Shown piece by piece: positions 34,815 to 43,414 of a stretch of DNA of 64,000 bases. The stretch comes from Polaribacter sp. MED152. GTDB taxonomy: Bacteria > Bacteroidota > Bacteroidia > Flavobacteriales > Flavobacteriaceae. Numbering within the stretch: position 1 is the first letter of the stretch; the number at the start of each line of letters is the position of its first letter. A model generated the notes under the pieces. It saw only the letters and a list, made by a program, of their open reading frames with translations. It made no database searches and was not told where the DNA came from. A program made the position numbers and the translations under genes. Location: NCBI RefSeq assembly GCF_000152945.2, contig NC_020830.1, positions 1,684,501-1,748,500 on the forward strand. The letters run 5' to 3'.

Positions 34815-35666
34815 ATGATGAAAAAATTAACAGCGGTAGTAGTTTTATTTACTTTTTTTATGACTTCTTGTGTTTCAAAAAAAGAGTTTGTAGCCTTACA
34901 AGAAGAGCATGCACAGGCTAAAGACGAATTATTAAAAGTAGAAACTAGTTTACAAAAATGTTTAATTGAGAAAGAAAAACAAGACACTAAAGTTTTTGCA
35001 TTGTCTGAGCAGGTAAAATATTTGCAAGAAGATAAAAAGACAGCTTTAAAACAAGTAGAAAACTTAACAGTTTTAACTCAATCTTCATCTGATAACATTA
35101 AAAATGTAATTTCACAATTAAGTGAAAAAGACAAATACATCAATGGAGTTAGAAAAGCAATGACTCAAAAAGATTCTTTAAATCTTGCAATTAAATACCA
35201 CTTAACTAGAAATTTAGCTGATGGTATACAAGATAAAGATATTGAGGTGAACGTAGAGAAAACAGTTGTTTTCATTTCTATATCAGACAAGTTATTGTTT
35301 AAAAGCGGAAGCTATAATGTAACTGAAAATGCTTACACAGTTTTAGATAAAATTGCTAAGGTTATTAAAGATCAACCTAAAATGGAAGTTATGATTGAAG
35401 GTCATACAGATACCACACCTATTAAAAGAGATTTAATTCAAGATAACTGGGATTTATCTGCTTTAAGAGCAACTTCGATTACAAGAATTTTACAATACAA
35501 ATTTGGTGTTAAACCAGAACGTTTAATTGCAGCTGGTAGAAGTCAGTACATTCCTTTAGCACCTAATGATACTGCAGAAAACAAAGCAAAAAACAGAAGA
35601 ACAAAAATTATTATTATGCCTAAATTAAATCAATTCTTTGATTTATTAGAGCAAGATTCTGAATAA
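34815..35666 (+). CDS. OmpA-family peptidoglycan-binding lipoprotein
   Basis: 283 residues (ATG ATG; either could be used). A lipoprotein signal ends FFMTSCVSKKE, followed by a long coiled coil (about 25-115) and an OmpA C-terminal domain: SDKLLFKSGSYNV, MIEGHTDTTPIKRD, NWDLSALRATSI and NRRTKIIIMP. The Asp and Arg that hold diaminopimelate of peptidoglycan are present. It should link the outer membrane to the cell wall. A strong terminator follows. Confidence 0.92.
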   Translation: MMKKLTAVVVLFTFFMTSCVSKKEFVALQEEHAQAKDELLKVETSLQKCLIEKEKQDTKVFALSEQVKYLQEDKKTALKQVENLTVLTQSSSDNIKNVISQLSEKDKYINGVRKAMTQKDSLNLAIKYHLTRNLADGIQDKDIEVNVEKTVVFISISDKLLFKSGSYNVTENAYTVLDKIAKVIKDQPKMEVMIEGHTDTTPIKRDLIQDNWDLSALRATSITRILQYKFGVKPERLIAAGRSQYIPLAPNDTAENKAKNRRTKIIIMPKLNQFFDLLEQDSE

Positions 35667-35686
35667 TTCTTCAGTTTAAATTTTAT

Positions 35687-35716
35687 AAAAAACCAACTCT
35701 GATGAGTTGGTTTTTT
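35687..35716 (+). terminator. Rho-independent terminator after the OmpA gene
   Basis: A hairpin AACCAACTC-TGAT-GAGTTGGTT flanked by A and T runs, 20 nt after the stop codon. Confidence 0.9.
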
Positions 35717-35751
35717 ATTTTTAATCAAACAACAAACTTAATAAGATTTCA

Positions 35752-36240
35752 ATGATACATTTAATTGTAGGAAATACAGGTTCAGGCAAAACAACCTATT
35801 CAAATGCATTAAAACAAAAAATAAATGGCATTGTTTTTTCTATAGATTATTGGAACAAAACCTTGTTTTTAAAAGATAAAAATATAGAGGATGGTTTAGA
35901 TTGGTTTCTTGAAAGAATTGATAGAGCTGAAGATGTAATCTTAAATTTAGTGCATCAGTTAGAAAATACTAAAACAGATTCTATTTTAGATTTGGGCTTA
36001 TCAAAAGTAGAACATCGAGAAAAATTTAGAAAGTTTGCAACCCAAAATGGTTACGATCTTAAAATTCATTTTTTAGACATTTCAAAAGAAAAAAGACTTG
36101 AGAGAGTTTTACATAGAAATAAAAATAAAGGTGCTACTTATCAATTTGAAGTAACTCAAGAAAATTTTGATTTTATGGAGACTTGGTTTGAAAAACCGAA
36201 TCAAGAAGAAATGGTAAATGGAATAACTATTACTAATTAA
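35752..36240 (+). CDS. P-loop AAA_33-type ATPase/kinase-like protein
   Basis: 162 residues. Walker A is at the very N-terminus (GNTGSGKTT), followed by FSIDYWNKTLF (Asp of a kinase-like switch), DSILDLGLSKVEHREKF and a lid-like basic region RLERVLHRNKNKG. The size and motifs fit the AAA_33/zeta-toxin-like small-molecule kinases found singly in many bacteria. No antitoxin-like partner gene lies beside it. The substrate is unknown. Confidence 0.85.
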   Translation: MIHLIVGNTGSGKTTYSNALKQKINGIVFSIDYWNKTLFLKDKNIEDGLDWFLERIDRAEDVILNLVHQLENTKTDSILDLGLSKVEHREKFRKFATQNGYDLKIHFLDISKEKRLERVLHRNKNKGATYQFEVTQENFDFMETWFEKPNQEEMVNGITITN

Positions 36241-36255
36241 AATGTAAATTTATAC

Positions 36256-36618
36256 TTACAACAACTTTAAAAAATCATCAAAAGCCACATAATAAGGCTG
36301 ATCTTTAAAAACAGGATTTTCTACACTTTCTGCATTTGCAATACCTACACCTGCATACCACACCTTTGCATTTTGCTTTTTTGCGTGGTTTAAAAATGTT
36401 TCCATCCAGATTGTATCATATTCATTAGGGTTCTGCAAATTATTAGTTGCTTTTACCAAAACAAAAATAGTAGGTTCTCCTTTTTTAAAAAGTACAAATT
36501 GTGGATGTCTTTTTAACTGACTGTTTATAGCTTGAAATTCATAGCCCATTTTTGTAAGCTTCTCACCCACAATATTCATGGCTAAATTATGCAATTCTTG
36601 AGCGGTTAAAATCTGCAT
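36256..36618 (-). CDS. Conserved hypothetical protein
   Basis: 120 residues. No family is securely recognised. The pattern of an N-terminal helix (AQELHNLAMNIVGEKLTKMG), strands with a basic mid-part (HPQFVLFKKGEPTIFVLVKAT) and a second helix-strand unit is reminiscent of small restriction-like (PDDEXK) folds, which is only an impression. I recall it being labelled as NqrF subunit in some genomes; nothing here (no ferredoxin cysteines, no flavin motif) supports that. Its ATG overlaps the helicase stop by one base. Confidence 0.7.
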   Translation of the reverse strand: MQILTAQELHNLAMNIVGEKLTKMGYEFQAINSQLKRHPQFVLFKKGEPTIFVLVKATNNLQNPNEYDTIWMETFLNHAKKQNAKVWYAGVGIANAESVENPVFKDQPYYVAFDDFLKLL

Positions 36619-37970
36619 TACTTCTTTTTATTTCGTCTGTTGTAATTTTTATCACCTCTTGTTTTAGGCTTTTTATATTTTTTGGCAATTTCTCTTCTGT
36701 AAGAACCACCTAAATTTACTTTACTGTTCTTTTCACTTTTTTCATGAAAAGCTGGGCCAGGCACATACTCTAGACCTGTTCTGTTTTTAGATTGTTCTCT
36801 ATCTTCTTTTGGGCGTTCATCTTCTGTTAACTGCGTAGAGATTTCTATTTCTTCTGGTAATTCTAAAAGAGGAATTTTATAATCCATTAAAGCTTCTATT
36901 TCCTCTTTTGCTTCTTGCTCTTTTGCAGTAGATAATAAAATAGTTTTACCCGCTTTTTCAGCCCTACCTGTTCTACCAATTCTATGCATGTAGTTTTCAG
37001 GGAAATCTGGTGTATCAAAATTAATAACATGACTTACATTATCAAAATCTAAACCACGAGCCATAACATCTGTAGCCACCAAAATTCTGTTATTACCTTC
37101 ATCAAACTGACGAATTGAACGTATTCTATAATTCTGAGTTTTATTGGAATGTATTACACAAGTTTCACTACCAAAAACTTCTTCTAAATGCTTAAACAAA
37201 TAATCTGCAGTTCTTTTAAAACCCACAAAAATCAACACTTTATTATAAGTTTCTTTATCGCTTAAAAGGTGATTTAGCAAATTAACTTTGGTAAAAAAGT
37301 TAGGTACATTATAAGAGATTTGTTCAATATTATTTAAAGGTGTACCACTTACTGCAATTGATATTTTTTCAGGATTTTTAAAGAAATCGTAAATTAATTC
37401 ATCCACATCTTCTGTCATGGTTGCAGAAAATAATACATTTTGCCTTCTTTCAGGTAGAATATCAAAAATGTTCATTAGTTGAAAACGGAATCCCAAATCT
37501 AGCATTACATCAACCTCATCTATCACCAATTTTTGAATTGATTTTAGCTTTAAAGCATTGCTTAACCCAAGGTCATATAAACGTCCAGGAGTTGCCACAA
37601 TAATATCTTGACCTTGCAAAATGGCCTGTTTTTGTGTATTAATGTTGGTACCACCATAAACCCCTAAAACACGAGTATTAATGTATTTAGATAACTTTTC
37701 TATTTCATCTACAACTTGCACTACCAATTCACGAGTTGGCACCAAAACCAAAACTCTTGGATGTTTCTGCTTAGAGAATTTTAAATCGCGTAAAATTGGC
37801 ATCATATAAGCAAAGGTTTTACCTGTACCTGTTTGTGCAATTCCTACTACATCTTTTCCAGATCTCACTACAGAGAATGCTTGCTCTTGAATAGGTGTTG
37901 GGTTTTCGAAACCTAAATCTTCAATAGCATATTGTAGCTGATTAGATAAGTCTAATTCTTTAAAAGTCAT
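36618..37970 (-). CDS. DEAD-box ATP-dependent RNA helicase
   Basis: 450 residues from ATG 37970 (MTFKELDLSNQL). It contains the Q motif (FENPTPIQEQAF), Walker A AQTGTGKTFAY, DEVD in place of DEAD, SAT, and the second-domain motifs VATDVMARGLDF and HRIGRTGRAEKAG, then a basic C-terminal tail (KKYKKPKTRGDKNYNRRNKKK-like, ending in a Lys/Arg-rich run). It unwinds RNA, probably in ribosome assembly or cold growth. The -7 box TATCTTTG at 37993-37986 overlaps a longer possible start (37988). Confidence 0.94.
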   Translation of the reverse strand: MTFKELDLSNQLQYAIEDLGFENPTPIQEQAFSVVRSGKDVVGIAQTGTGKTFAYMMPILRDLKFSKQKHPRVLVLVPTRELVVQVVDEIEKLSKYINTRVLGVYGGTNINTQKQAILQGQDIIVATPGRLYDLGLSNALKLKSIQKLVIDEVDVMLDLGFRFQLMNIFDILPERRQNVLFSATMTEDVDELIYDFFKNPEKISIAVSGTPLNNIEQISYNVPNFFTKVNLLNHLLSDKETYNKVLIFVGFKRTADYLFKHLEEVFGSETCVIHSNKTQNYRIRSIRQFDEGNNRILVATDVMARGLDFDNVSHVINFDTPDFPENYMHRIGRTGRAEKAGKTILLSTAKEQEAKEEIEALMDYKIPLLELPEEIEISTQLTEDERPKEDREQSKNRTGLEYVPGPAFHEKSEKNSKVNLGGSYRREIAKKYKKPKTRGDKNYNRRNKKK

Positions 37971-37985
37971 ATTATGAAATTTGTG

Positions 37986-37993
37986 CAAAGATA
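37986..37993 (-). promoter_or_regulatory. -7 box for the DEAD-box helicase
   Basis: Minus strand TATCTTTG, exact TAnnTTTG match. The nearest TTG (38010-38008) is only 14 nt further up. It places the transcript start about 11 nt ahead of ATG 37970 and rules out a start at 37988. Confidence 0.45.
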
Positions 37994-38015
37994 CAGTTTA
38001 TAAATAGCAATTCTT

Positions 38016-38048
38016 TTGATTTTATACGCATGAATATTCTTAATTTTG
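38016..38048 (+). promoter_or_regulatory. Promoter of the TatD gene
   Basis: -33 TTTG at 38016-38019 and -7 TAATTTTG at 38041-38048, spacer 21. The predicted transcript start is about 20 nt before ATG 38072 and after the earlier in-frame ATG at 38030, so the shorter protein is favoured. Confidence 0.5.
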
Positions 38049-38071
38049 TTGATGAAAATTATTCACATTTC

Positions 38072-38836
38072 ATGATTACAGATACACATACGCATTTATA
38101 CTCAGAACAATTTGATGAGGATAGAAAAGCAATGATTCAACGTGCTAAAGATGCAGGCGTTTCTCGATTTTTTATTCCTGCTATAGATTCTAGTTACACA
38201 AACAGAATGTTAACTTTAGAAGAAGAAAATCCTGAAGATGTATTTTTAATGATGGGGCTTCACCCAACTTCTGTTAAGGAAAATTATCTTGAAGAATTGG
38301 CACACATAAAAGAGTGGATTGATAAAAAAAGCTTTTATGCCATTGGTGAAATTGGTATTGATTTGTATTGGGATACCACTTTTTTAAAACAACAACTAGA
38401 GGCGTTTAGAACTCAAATTAAATGGGCAAAATCTCAAAAACTACCCATTGTTATTCATTGTAGAGATGCTTTTGACGAAATTTTTGAGGTATTAGAATCT
38501 GAAAAAGGAGATGATTTAAGAGGTATTTTTCACTGCTTTACAGGTAATTTAGAACAAGCCAAGCAAGCTATTTCTTACAATATGAAATTAGGTATTGGCG
38601 GAGTTGCAACTTTTAAAAATGGCAAAATTGATAAATTCTTAAACGAAATAGATTTAAAGCATATTGTTTTAGAAACAGATGCACCTTATTTAGCACCTAA
38701 ACCTTTTAGAGGTAAAAGAAATGAAAGCGCATACATAACCAATGTAGTTGATAAGTTAGTAGATATTTACCAAGTATCGTATCAAAAAATTGCACAAATT
38801 ACCACTCAAAATTCTAAAGACGTTTTTGGAGTCTAA
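38072..38836 (+). CDS. tatD: TatD family metal-dependent deoxyribonuclease
   Basis: 254 residues from ATG 38072 (MITDTHTHLYSEQFD). Metal ligands of the TatD amidohydrolase fold are visible: THTH at the start, GEIGID (Glu), VIHCRDAF (His), GIFHCFTG (His) and LETDAPYLAP (Asp). Members act as 3'-5' DNase on damaged ends. The earlier ATG at 38030 would add 14 residues but lies before the predicted promoter's transcript start. It lies divergent from the DEAD helicase and 3 nt ahead of the MGMT gene. Confidence 0.93.
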   Translation: MITDTHTHLYSEQFDEDRKAMIQRAKDAGVSRFFIPAIDSSYTNRMLTLEEENPEDVFLMMGLHPTSVKENYLEELAHIKEWIDKKSFYAIGEIGIDLYWDTTFLKQQLEAFRTQIKWAKSQKLPIVIHCRDAFDEIFEVLESEKGDDLRGIFHCFTGNLEQAKQAISYNMKLGIGGVATFKNGKIDKFLNEIDLKHIVLETDAPYLAPKPFRGKRNESAYITNVVDKLVDIYQVSYQKIAQITTQNSKDVFGV

Positions 38837-38839
38837 GTT

Positions 38840-39331
38840 ATGGAATCAGAAATCACATACCACAAAACACCAATAGGCATTGCAAAAATTACAGGCAATG
38901 AAAATGGTATTCAATCTGTTTGTGTGATAGATGAAAAAGAAGTACTTAAAGAAGACTTAGCTAAAAAAACCCCTGAGCTATTGCAAAATTGTGTTACACA
39001 ACTAAAAGAATATTTTAATGGAGAAAGAGCAAGTTTTGATTTAACTGTAAATCCTAAAGGAACACATTTTCAGATTAAAGTTTGGAAATCATTACTAAAC
39101 ATTCCTTATGGTAAAACAAGAAGTTATTTAGAACAAAGCAAAACTTTGGGCGATGCTAAAGCCATAAGAGCAGTTGCTGCTGCAAATGGAAAAAACCCTT
39201 TATGGATTATAATTCCTTGTCACAGAATTATTGGTTCTGATGGCTCTCTAACAGGATATGCAGGTGGTCTTTGGCGGAAAAAGTGGTTGTTAAATCATGA
39301 AAGCCCCAATAAACAACAATCTCTTTTTTAA
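38840..39331 (+). CDS. Methylated-DNA--[protein]-cysteine S-methyltransferase
   Basis: 163 residues. It repairs O6-alkylguanine by transferring the group to its own Cys. Active site IIPCHRIIGSDGSLTGYAGGL (shortened to its core PCHR), recognition helix AIRAVAAANGKNPLW and the N-terminal ribonuclease-H-like domain are all present. It is a single-domain Ogt type, not an Ada fusion. It follows TatD by 3 nt, so repair functions share a transcript. Confidence 0.95.
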   Translation: MESEITYHKTPIGIAKITGNENGIQSVCVIDEKEVLKEDLAKKTPELLQNCVTQLKEYFNGERASFDLTVNPKGTHFQIKVWKSLLNIPYGKTRSYLEQSKTLGDAKAIRAVAAANGKNPLWIIIPCHRIIGSDGSLTGYAGGLWRKKWLLNHESPNKQQSLF

Positions 39332-39388
39332 AAAAAGGCATCGTAAAACATAAAAAACATATTTTTACGTTACGTACATATTGTTAAT

Positions 39389-42300
39389 ATGTTTAAAAAA
39401 ATACTTTTTCTTTTTTTCTTATTCATTGGGTTCTGTATTCAGGCTCAAACAACAAATACAGATTATAGAAAAAAAGTTTTAGAAGTAAAACAAGATACCA
39501 TTCAGCTTGATTCTGTTCCTCTAAACTCTTTAGAATTTAAAATTTTTGATGCCACCAAAAAACGATTGTCAAAAACCGATTATAGCATCGACTTTAACAA
39601 GGCAATTTTAATTGTTGATGCAAAAAAATACCAAATCCTTTATGTAGAATATTATCGATTACCCAATTTTCTAACAAAAGTTTACACTCCTTTTGATAAA
39701 AAATTAATTATCAAACAAAATACCAATCAGGGAAAACTATATAGCTTAACTACAAATAAAAAACCGTCAGAAATTAATTTGTTCGAAGGTTTAGATACAC
39801 GAGGTTTTATTACTAGAGGATTAACTTCGGGTAACAATCAAAATGCTGTAACCAACTCTGCTTTAGACCTAGAAATTTCTGGTAAATTATCTAAAAATGT
39901 ATCATTAAGAGCCAATATTTTTGACACGAATATTCCCATTCAAGAAAATGGATACTCTCAAAATTTAACAGATTTTGATCGAGTTTTTATAGAAATGTAT
40001 GCCAAAAATTGGCGTGTTAAAGCTGGTGATTTATCTCTAAAAAATTCAGAAACATTCTTTTTTCCTTTTGTAAAACAAGTTGCTGGTTTAGAGGTAGAAG
40101 CAAAAGTTACAGATGATTTACTAGTAGCTGCTTCTGGTGCAGTTGTTAGAGGTACTTTTAATACGTTTACATTTACAGGAATTGAGGGCAACCAAGGTCC
40201 GTACAAAATTTTAGGCGCCAACAATGAAGCTGCTATTTTAATTATTGAAGGAAGTGAAAAGGTTTACGTAAATAGCACCCTTTTAAAGCGAGGAGAAAAT
40301 GAAGATTATAACATTAATTATAATTTGGGTGAAATTACATTCACTACTACTTTTCCTATTACTAATGACATGCGAATTTGGATAGATTTTCAATATTCAG
40401 AAAGAAATTATACACGATTTATTACTTATGAAAAAGCGGAATATAAAGGAGAAAAATTTAGTTTGGCTGGTTACTTTTATTCAGAAAATGATGCAAAAAA
40501 CCAACCTTTACAACAAAGTTTAACTAACAACCAAAAAGAAATATTAGCCAATGCTGGTAATGATATCAATGCAATGTTTGCAGAAAGTGCATTCTTAGAT
40601 ACTTTTGATGAAAATAAGATTCTCTATAAAAGAGTAACGAATACCAACGAAACTTTTTTTGAGTATTCTACAAATGAAAATGATGAATTATTTTCTGTAA
40701 CTTTTACTAATGTTGGCAGTAATAATGGCGATTACGTTTTAGACAGCACCATTGCTATTGGAAATATTTATGTTTATGTTGGCGCAAATCAAGGAGATTA
40801 CAATCCTGTTGTTCGATTAATTGCACCTTCAAAATCGCAAATGTTTGTTGTAAAATCCTCTCTGAATGCTACAAAAAAAACAACTTTAGATGCAGAAATT
40901 GCATTGAGTAATAATGACCAAAATCTATTTTCAAGCATAGGTGATGATGAAAATATTGGCTTGGCTGCCAAAGTAAATTGGCAACAGGTTTTAATAGATA
41001 AAGAGTGGAAATTGGTGAGTAAAATCAGCCATGAATATGCACAACAAAACTTTAGAACAGTGCAAAGATATGAACCTGTAGAGTTCAATAGAGATTGGAA
41101 TATACTTACAAACAATGCTACAAAAAATTACTTTCAATCAGAATTAAATCTTAGCAATGCAAAGGACGATTTTATTACTTATCGTTTTAACAACTTAACT
41201 TATGACAATGGTTTTAGAGGTGCTAAACACAGATTAAAATCAAAAATAAAATCGAACAAAACTACTTTTTTTGCTGATGCTAGCTATTTATCTAACTCTT
41301 CAACTATTGAAGATAATTTCTTTTTAAGAGCAAGAGCAAAAGCAGAATATTCTTTACAAAAATCATGGCTAGGTTCTTTTATCAACATAGAAACAAATTC
41401 TAGAAAAGAGGCAAATACAAATCAATTTATAAACACAAGTCATAGATTCAAAGAATATGAAGCATACTATGGAATAGGAGATTCTACTAAAGTTTTTGCT
41501 AAAATTGGAGTGAATTACAGAAATAACGACAGTATAAAATCCAACTCATTTACAGAAATTAATAACCGAAGAACATTTTACGTTAACAGTAAACTTATTA
41601 AAAACAAAAACACCAATTTGGCAATTTATGCCAATTACAGACTTACCGAAAACGCTTTTACAGAAAATGAAAAAACACTAAACTCAAGAGTGGTTTTTAA
41701 TCAAAAACTGTTTAATAATTTTGTAAATATTAGCACCATTTACGAAACCTCTTCTGGAAACGTTGCAAGGCAAGATTATATTTATGTACAAACAGAACCT
41801 GGTTTAGGTTTTTATACCTGGATTGATTATAACAATGATGGTATTAAAGATTTTAATGAATTTGAAGTTGCTCAATTTCAAGATCAAGCAAATTATTTAC
41901 GTTTACCTAAACCCAATCTAAGTTTTATTGCTACTCAACGTGCACAATGGAAACAGAACTTAACCATTAATTTAAGAAATTGGAGTTCAAAAACAGGGTT
42001 TAAAAAAATACTTTCTAAGTTTTACAATCAAAGTTTTTTAACAGTAGAAAACGAACAGGAACGTATGGGAAATAGCTTTCAACTTAATCCTTTTGATTTT
42101 AATGAAAATTCTTTAGTTGGTCTAAATTTAAATTTTAGAAACAGTTTGTATTTTAATAAAGACTTGCAACAACACAGTTTTACCTTTACTTATGGTAGCT
42201 CTAAATTAAAACAACAATTCTTTATTGGTAGTCAAGAAAATAAAATTAAAATTCATCAATTAGATTATGCTCATAAATTCTCTAAATTTTGGTTGATAGA

Positions 42301-42766
42301 AATGCTAAACAAGTTAAGTAAAAACGATTTGGATACTGAGAATTTTACAGACAGAAACTATAGTATTGATGCTTTTGAAATTTCTCCAAAAATAAGTTTT
42401 CTATACAATAGCAATCATAGATTTTCGGCCTTCTATCATTTTAAGAATAAGGAAAACCAAATTGAGAATTTTGAAACCTTAGCTCAGCAAAAATTTGGTG
42501 TTGAATATTTTTTAATTGATAAAAAACAGAATCAAATCTCTGCAAACGTAAATGTGTTCTTAAATGATTTTACAGGTAATACAAATTCACCTGTTGCTTA
42601 TCAAATGTTAGAAGGTTTACAAGCTGGTAAAAACTACACATGGAATTTGCTATTCAATAGAAAGCTGAACAGCTTTTTAAACCTTAATTTGAGTTACTTT
42701 GGAAGAAAAAGTGAAAACTCTAGAGCCATACATACAGGAAGTGTTCAGTTAAGGGCTATTTTTTAA
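39389..42766 (+). CDS. Large outer-membrane beta-barrel protein, uncharacterised
   Basis: 1125 residues with a signal peptide (ILFLFFLFIGFCIQAQ). Residues about 120-370 carry a module seen in SprA-like surface proteins of Bacteroidota: TRGFITRGLTSGNNQN-like start, NQGPYKILGANNEAA, IIEGSEKVYVNSTLLKRGE, DYNINYNLGEITFTT and FQYSERNYTRF. From about 480 onward alternating aromatic strands suggest a large barrel, ending in Ile-Phe. The DYNNDGIKDFNEFE segment (about 812-825) looks like a Ca-binding loop. SprA itself is about 2400 residues, so this is a relative or a shorter paralogue, not SprA. Function is unknown. Confidence 0.75.
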   Translation: MFKKILFLFFLFIGFCIQAQTTNTDYRKKVLEVKQDTIQLDSVPLNSLEFKIFDATKKRLSKTDYSIDFNKAILIVDAKKYQILYVEYYRLPNFLTKVYTPFDKKLIIKQNTNQGKLYSLTTNKKPSEINLFEGLDTRGFITRGLTSGNNQNAVTNSALDLEISGKLSKNVSLRANIFDTNIPIQENGYSQNLTDFDRVFIEMYAKNWRVKAGDLSLKNSETFFFPFVKQVAGLEVEAKVTDDLLVAASGAVVRGTFNTFTFTGIEGNQGPYKILGANNEAAILIIEGSEKVYVNSTLLKRGENEDYNINYNLGEITFTTTFPITNDMRIWIDFQYSERNYTRFITYEKAEYKGEKFSLAGYFYSENDAKNQPLQQSLTNNQKEILANAGNDINAMFAESAFLDTFDENKILYKRVTNTNETFFEYSTNENDELFSVTFTNVGSNNGDYVLDSTIAIGNIYVYVGANQGDYNPVVRLIAPSKSQMFVVKSSLNATKKTTLDAEIALSNNDQNLFSSIGDDENIGLAAKVNWQQVLIDKEWKLVSKISHEYAQQNFRTVQRYEPVEFNRDWNILTNNATKNYFQSELNLSNAKDDFITYRFNNLTYDNGFRGAKHRLKSKIKSNKTTFFADASYLSNSSTIEDNFFLRARAKAEYSLQKSWLGSFINIETNSRKEANTNQFINTSHRFKEYEAYYGIGDSTKVFAKIGVNYRNNDSIKSNSFTEINNRRTFYVNSKLIKNKNTNLAIYANYRLTENAFTENEKTLNSRVVFNQKLFNNFVNISTIYETSSGNVARQDYIYVQTEPGLGFYTWIDYNNDGIKDFNEFEVAQFQDQANYLRLPKPNLSFIATQRAQWKQNLTINLRNWSSKTGFKKILSKFYNQSFLTVENEQERMGNSFQLNPFDFNENSLVGLNLNFRNSLYFNKDLQQHSFTFTYGSSKLKQQFFIGSQENKIKIHQLDYAHKFSKFWLIEMLNKLSKNDLDTENFTDRNYSIDAFEISPKISFLYNSNHRFSAFYHFKNKENQIENFETLAQQKFGVEYFLIDKKQNQISANVNVFLNDFTGNTNSPVAYQMLEGLQAGKNYTWNLLFNRKLNSFLNLNLSYFGRKSENSRAIHTGSVQLRAIF

Positions 42767-42823
42767 CTTTTTTACATTTAAATTTTAATACATTAGCTAG
42801 ACTTAAAATCAAATTAATTATCT

Positions 42824-43342
42824 ATGAAAAAAGTAATACTATTAGTATTTTTAGGTGTGTCGTTTATTTCTTTGGCACAAGAAAAAGAGAAAGTTTATCC
42901 ACAAGATGAGGGTAAAAAACATGAACTTAAAATCAATGCATTAACACTAATTGCAGGTAAATGGATAGATGTTTCTTATGAAGGTTTAATTGATGAAGAA
43001 TCTTCTTATGGATTAGCAGCTACCTTAAATACAGATACTGATGAAAGCAGTTTAAAATACGCGATTACTCCATATTATAGACGTTATTTTTCGGGTAAAT
43101 ATGCTAGAGGTTTTTTTGTAGAAGGTTTTGGTGCTCTTTTCTCTGCTACAGATCGTTACATATTTGGTAACAATGAAGATTTCGAAACAGGTTTTGCTTT
43201 AGGCGTTTCTGTTGGAGGTAAATTTGTTTCTAAAAAAGGTTTTTCTACGGAATTGCTTTTAGGTGTTGGTAGAAATCTGATAAAAGATTCTAGTTATGAA
43301 GGATTTCCAAGAATTGGAATATCTTTAGGTTACAGATTCTAA
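42824..43342 (+). CDS. DUF3575-like outer-membrane beta-barrel protein
   Basis: 172 residues. A signal peptide (ILLVFLGVSFISLAQ) precedes HELKINALTLIAGKWIDVSYEGL, a start typical of DUF3575-like small barrels, followed by about eight alternating strands ending in the outer-membrane C-terminal motif LGYRF. Its role is probably structural; the function is unknown. It lies 57 nt after the large barrel gene and is closed by a bidirectional terminator. Confidence 0.8.
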   Translation: MKKVILLVFLGVSFISLAQEKEKVYPQDEGKKHELKINALTLIAGKWIDVSYEGLIDEESSYGLAATLNTDTDESSLKYAITPYYRRYFSGKYARGFFVEGFGALFSATDRYIFGNNEDFETGFALGVSVGGKFVSKKGFSTELLLGVGRNLIKDSSYEGFPRIGISLGYRF

Positions 43343-43364
43343 AAAATAATATTTTTAAACAAAA

Positions 43365-43398
43365 AAAATCCTCATCAAATAACTTGATGGGGATTTTT
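43365..43398. terminator. Bidirectional terminator between the DUF3575-like gene and glyS
   Basis: AATCCTCATCAA-ATAAC-TTGATGGGGATT (one T-G pair) with an A run before and T run after, lying between two convergent genes. Confidence 0.85.
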
Positions 43399-43414
43399 TT
43401 ATGCTAAGTAATTC

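Noticed and set aside
35752-36240. Zeta-toxin of a toxin-antitoxin pair
   Set aside because: The P-loop fits the superfamily, but there is no small antitoxin gene next to it; a lone kinase-like protein is more likely.
36256-36618. Annotation as NADH-quinone reductase subunit F
   Set aside because: At 120 residues it has no ferredoxin cysteines and no FAD/NADH motif; the label seems to be an inherited error.
39958-40224. Antisense open frames within the large barrel gene and elsewhere (for example 13916-14191, 19134-19421)
   Set aside because: They lie fully inside well-supported genes, lack family features and have composition explained by the sense strand.
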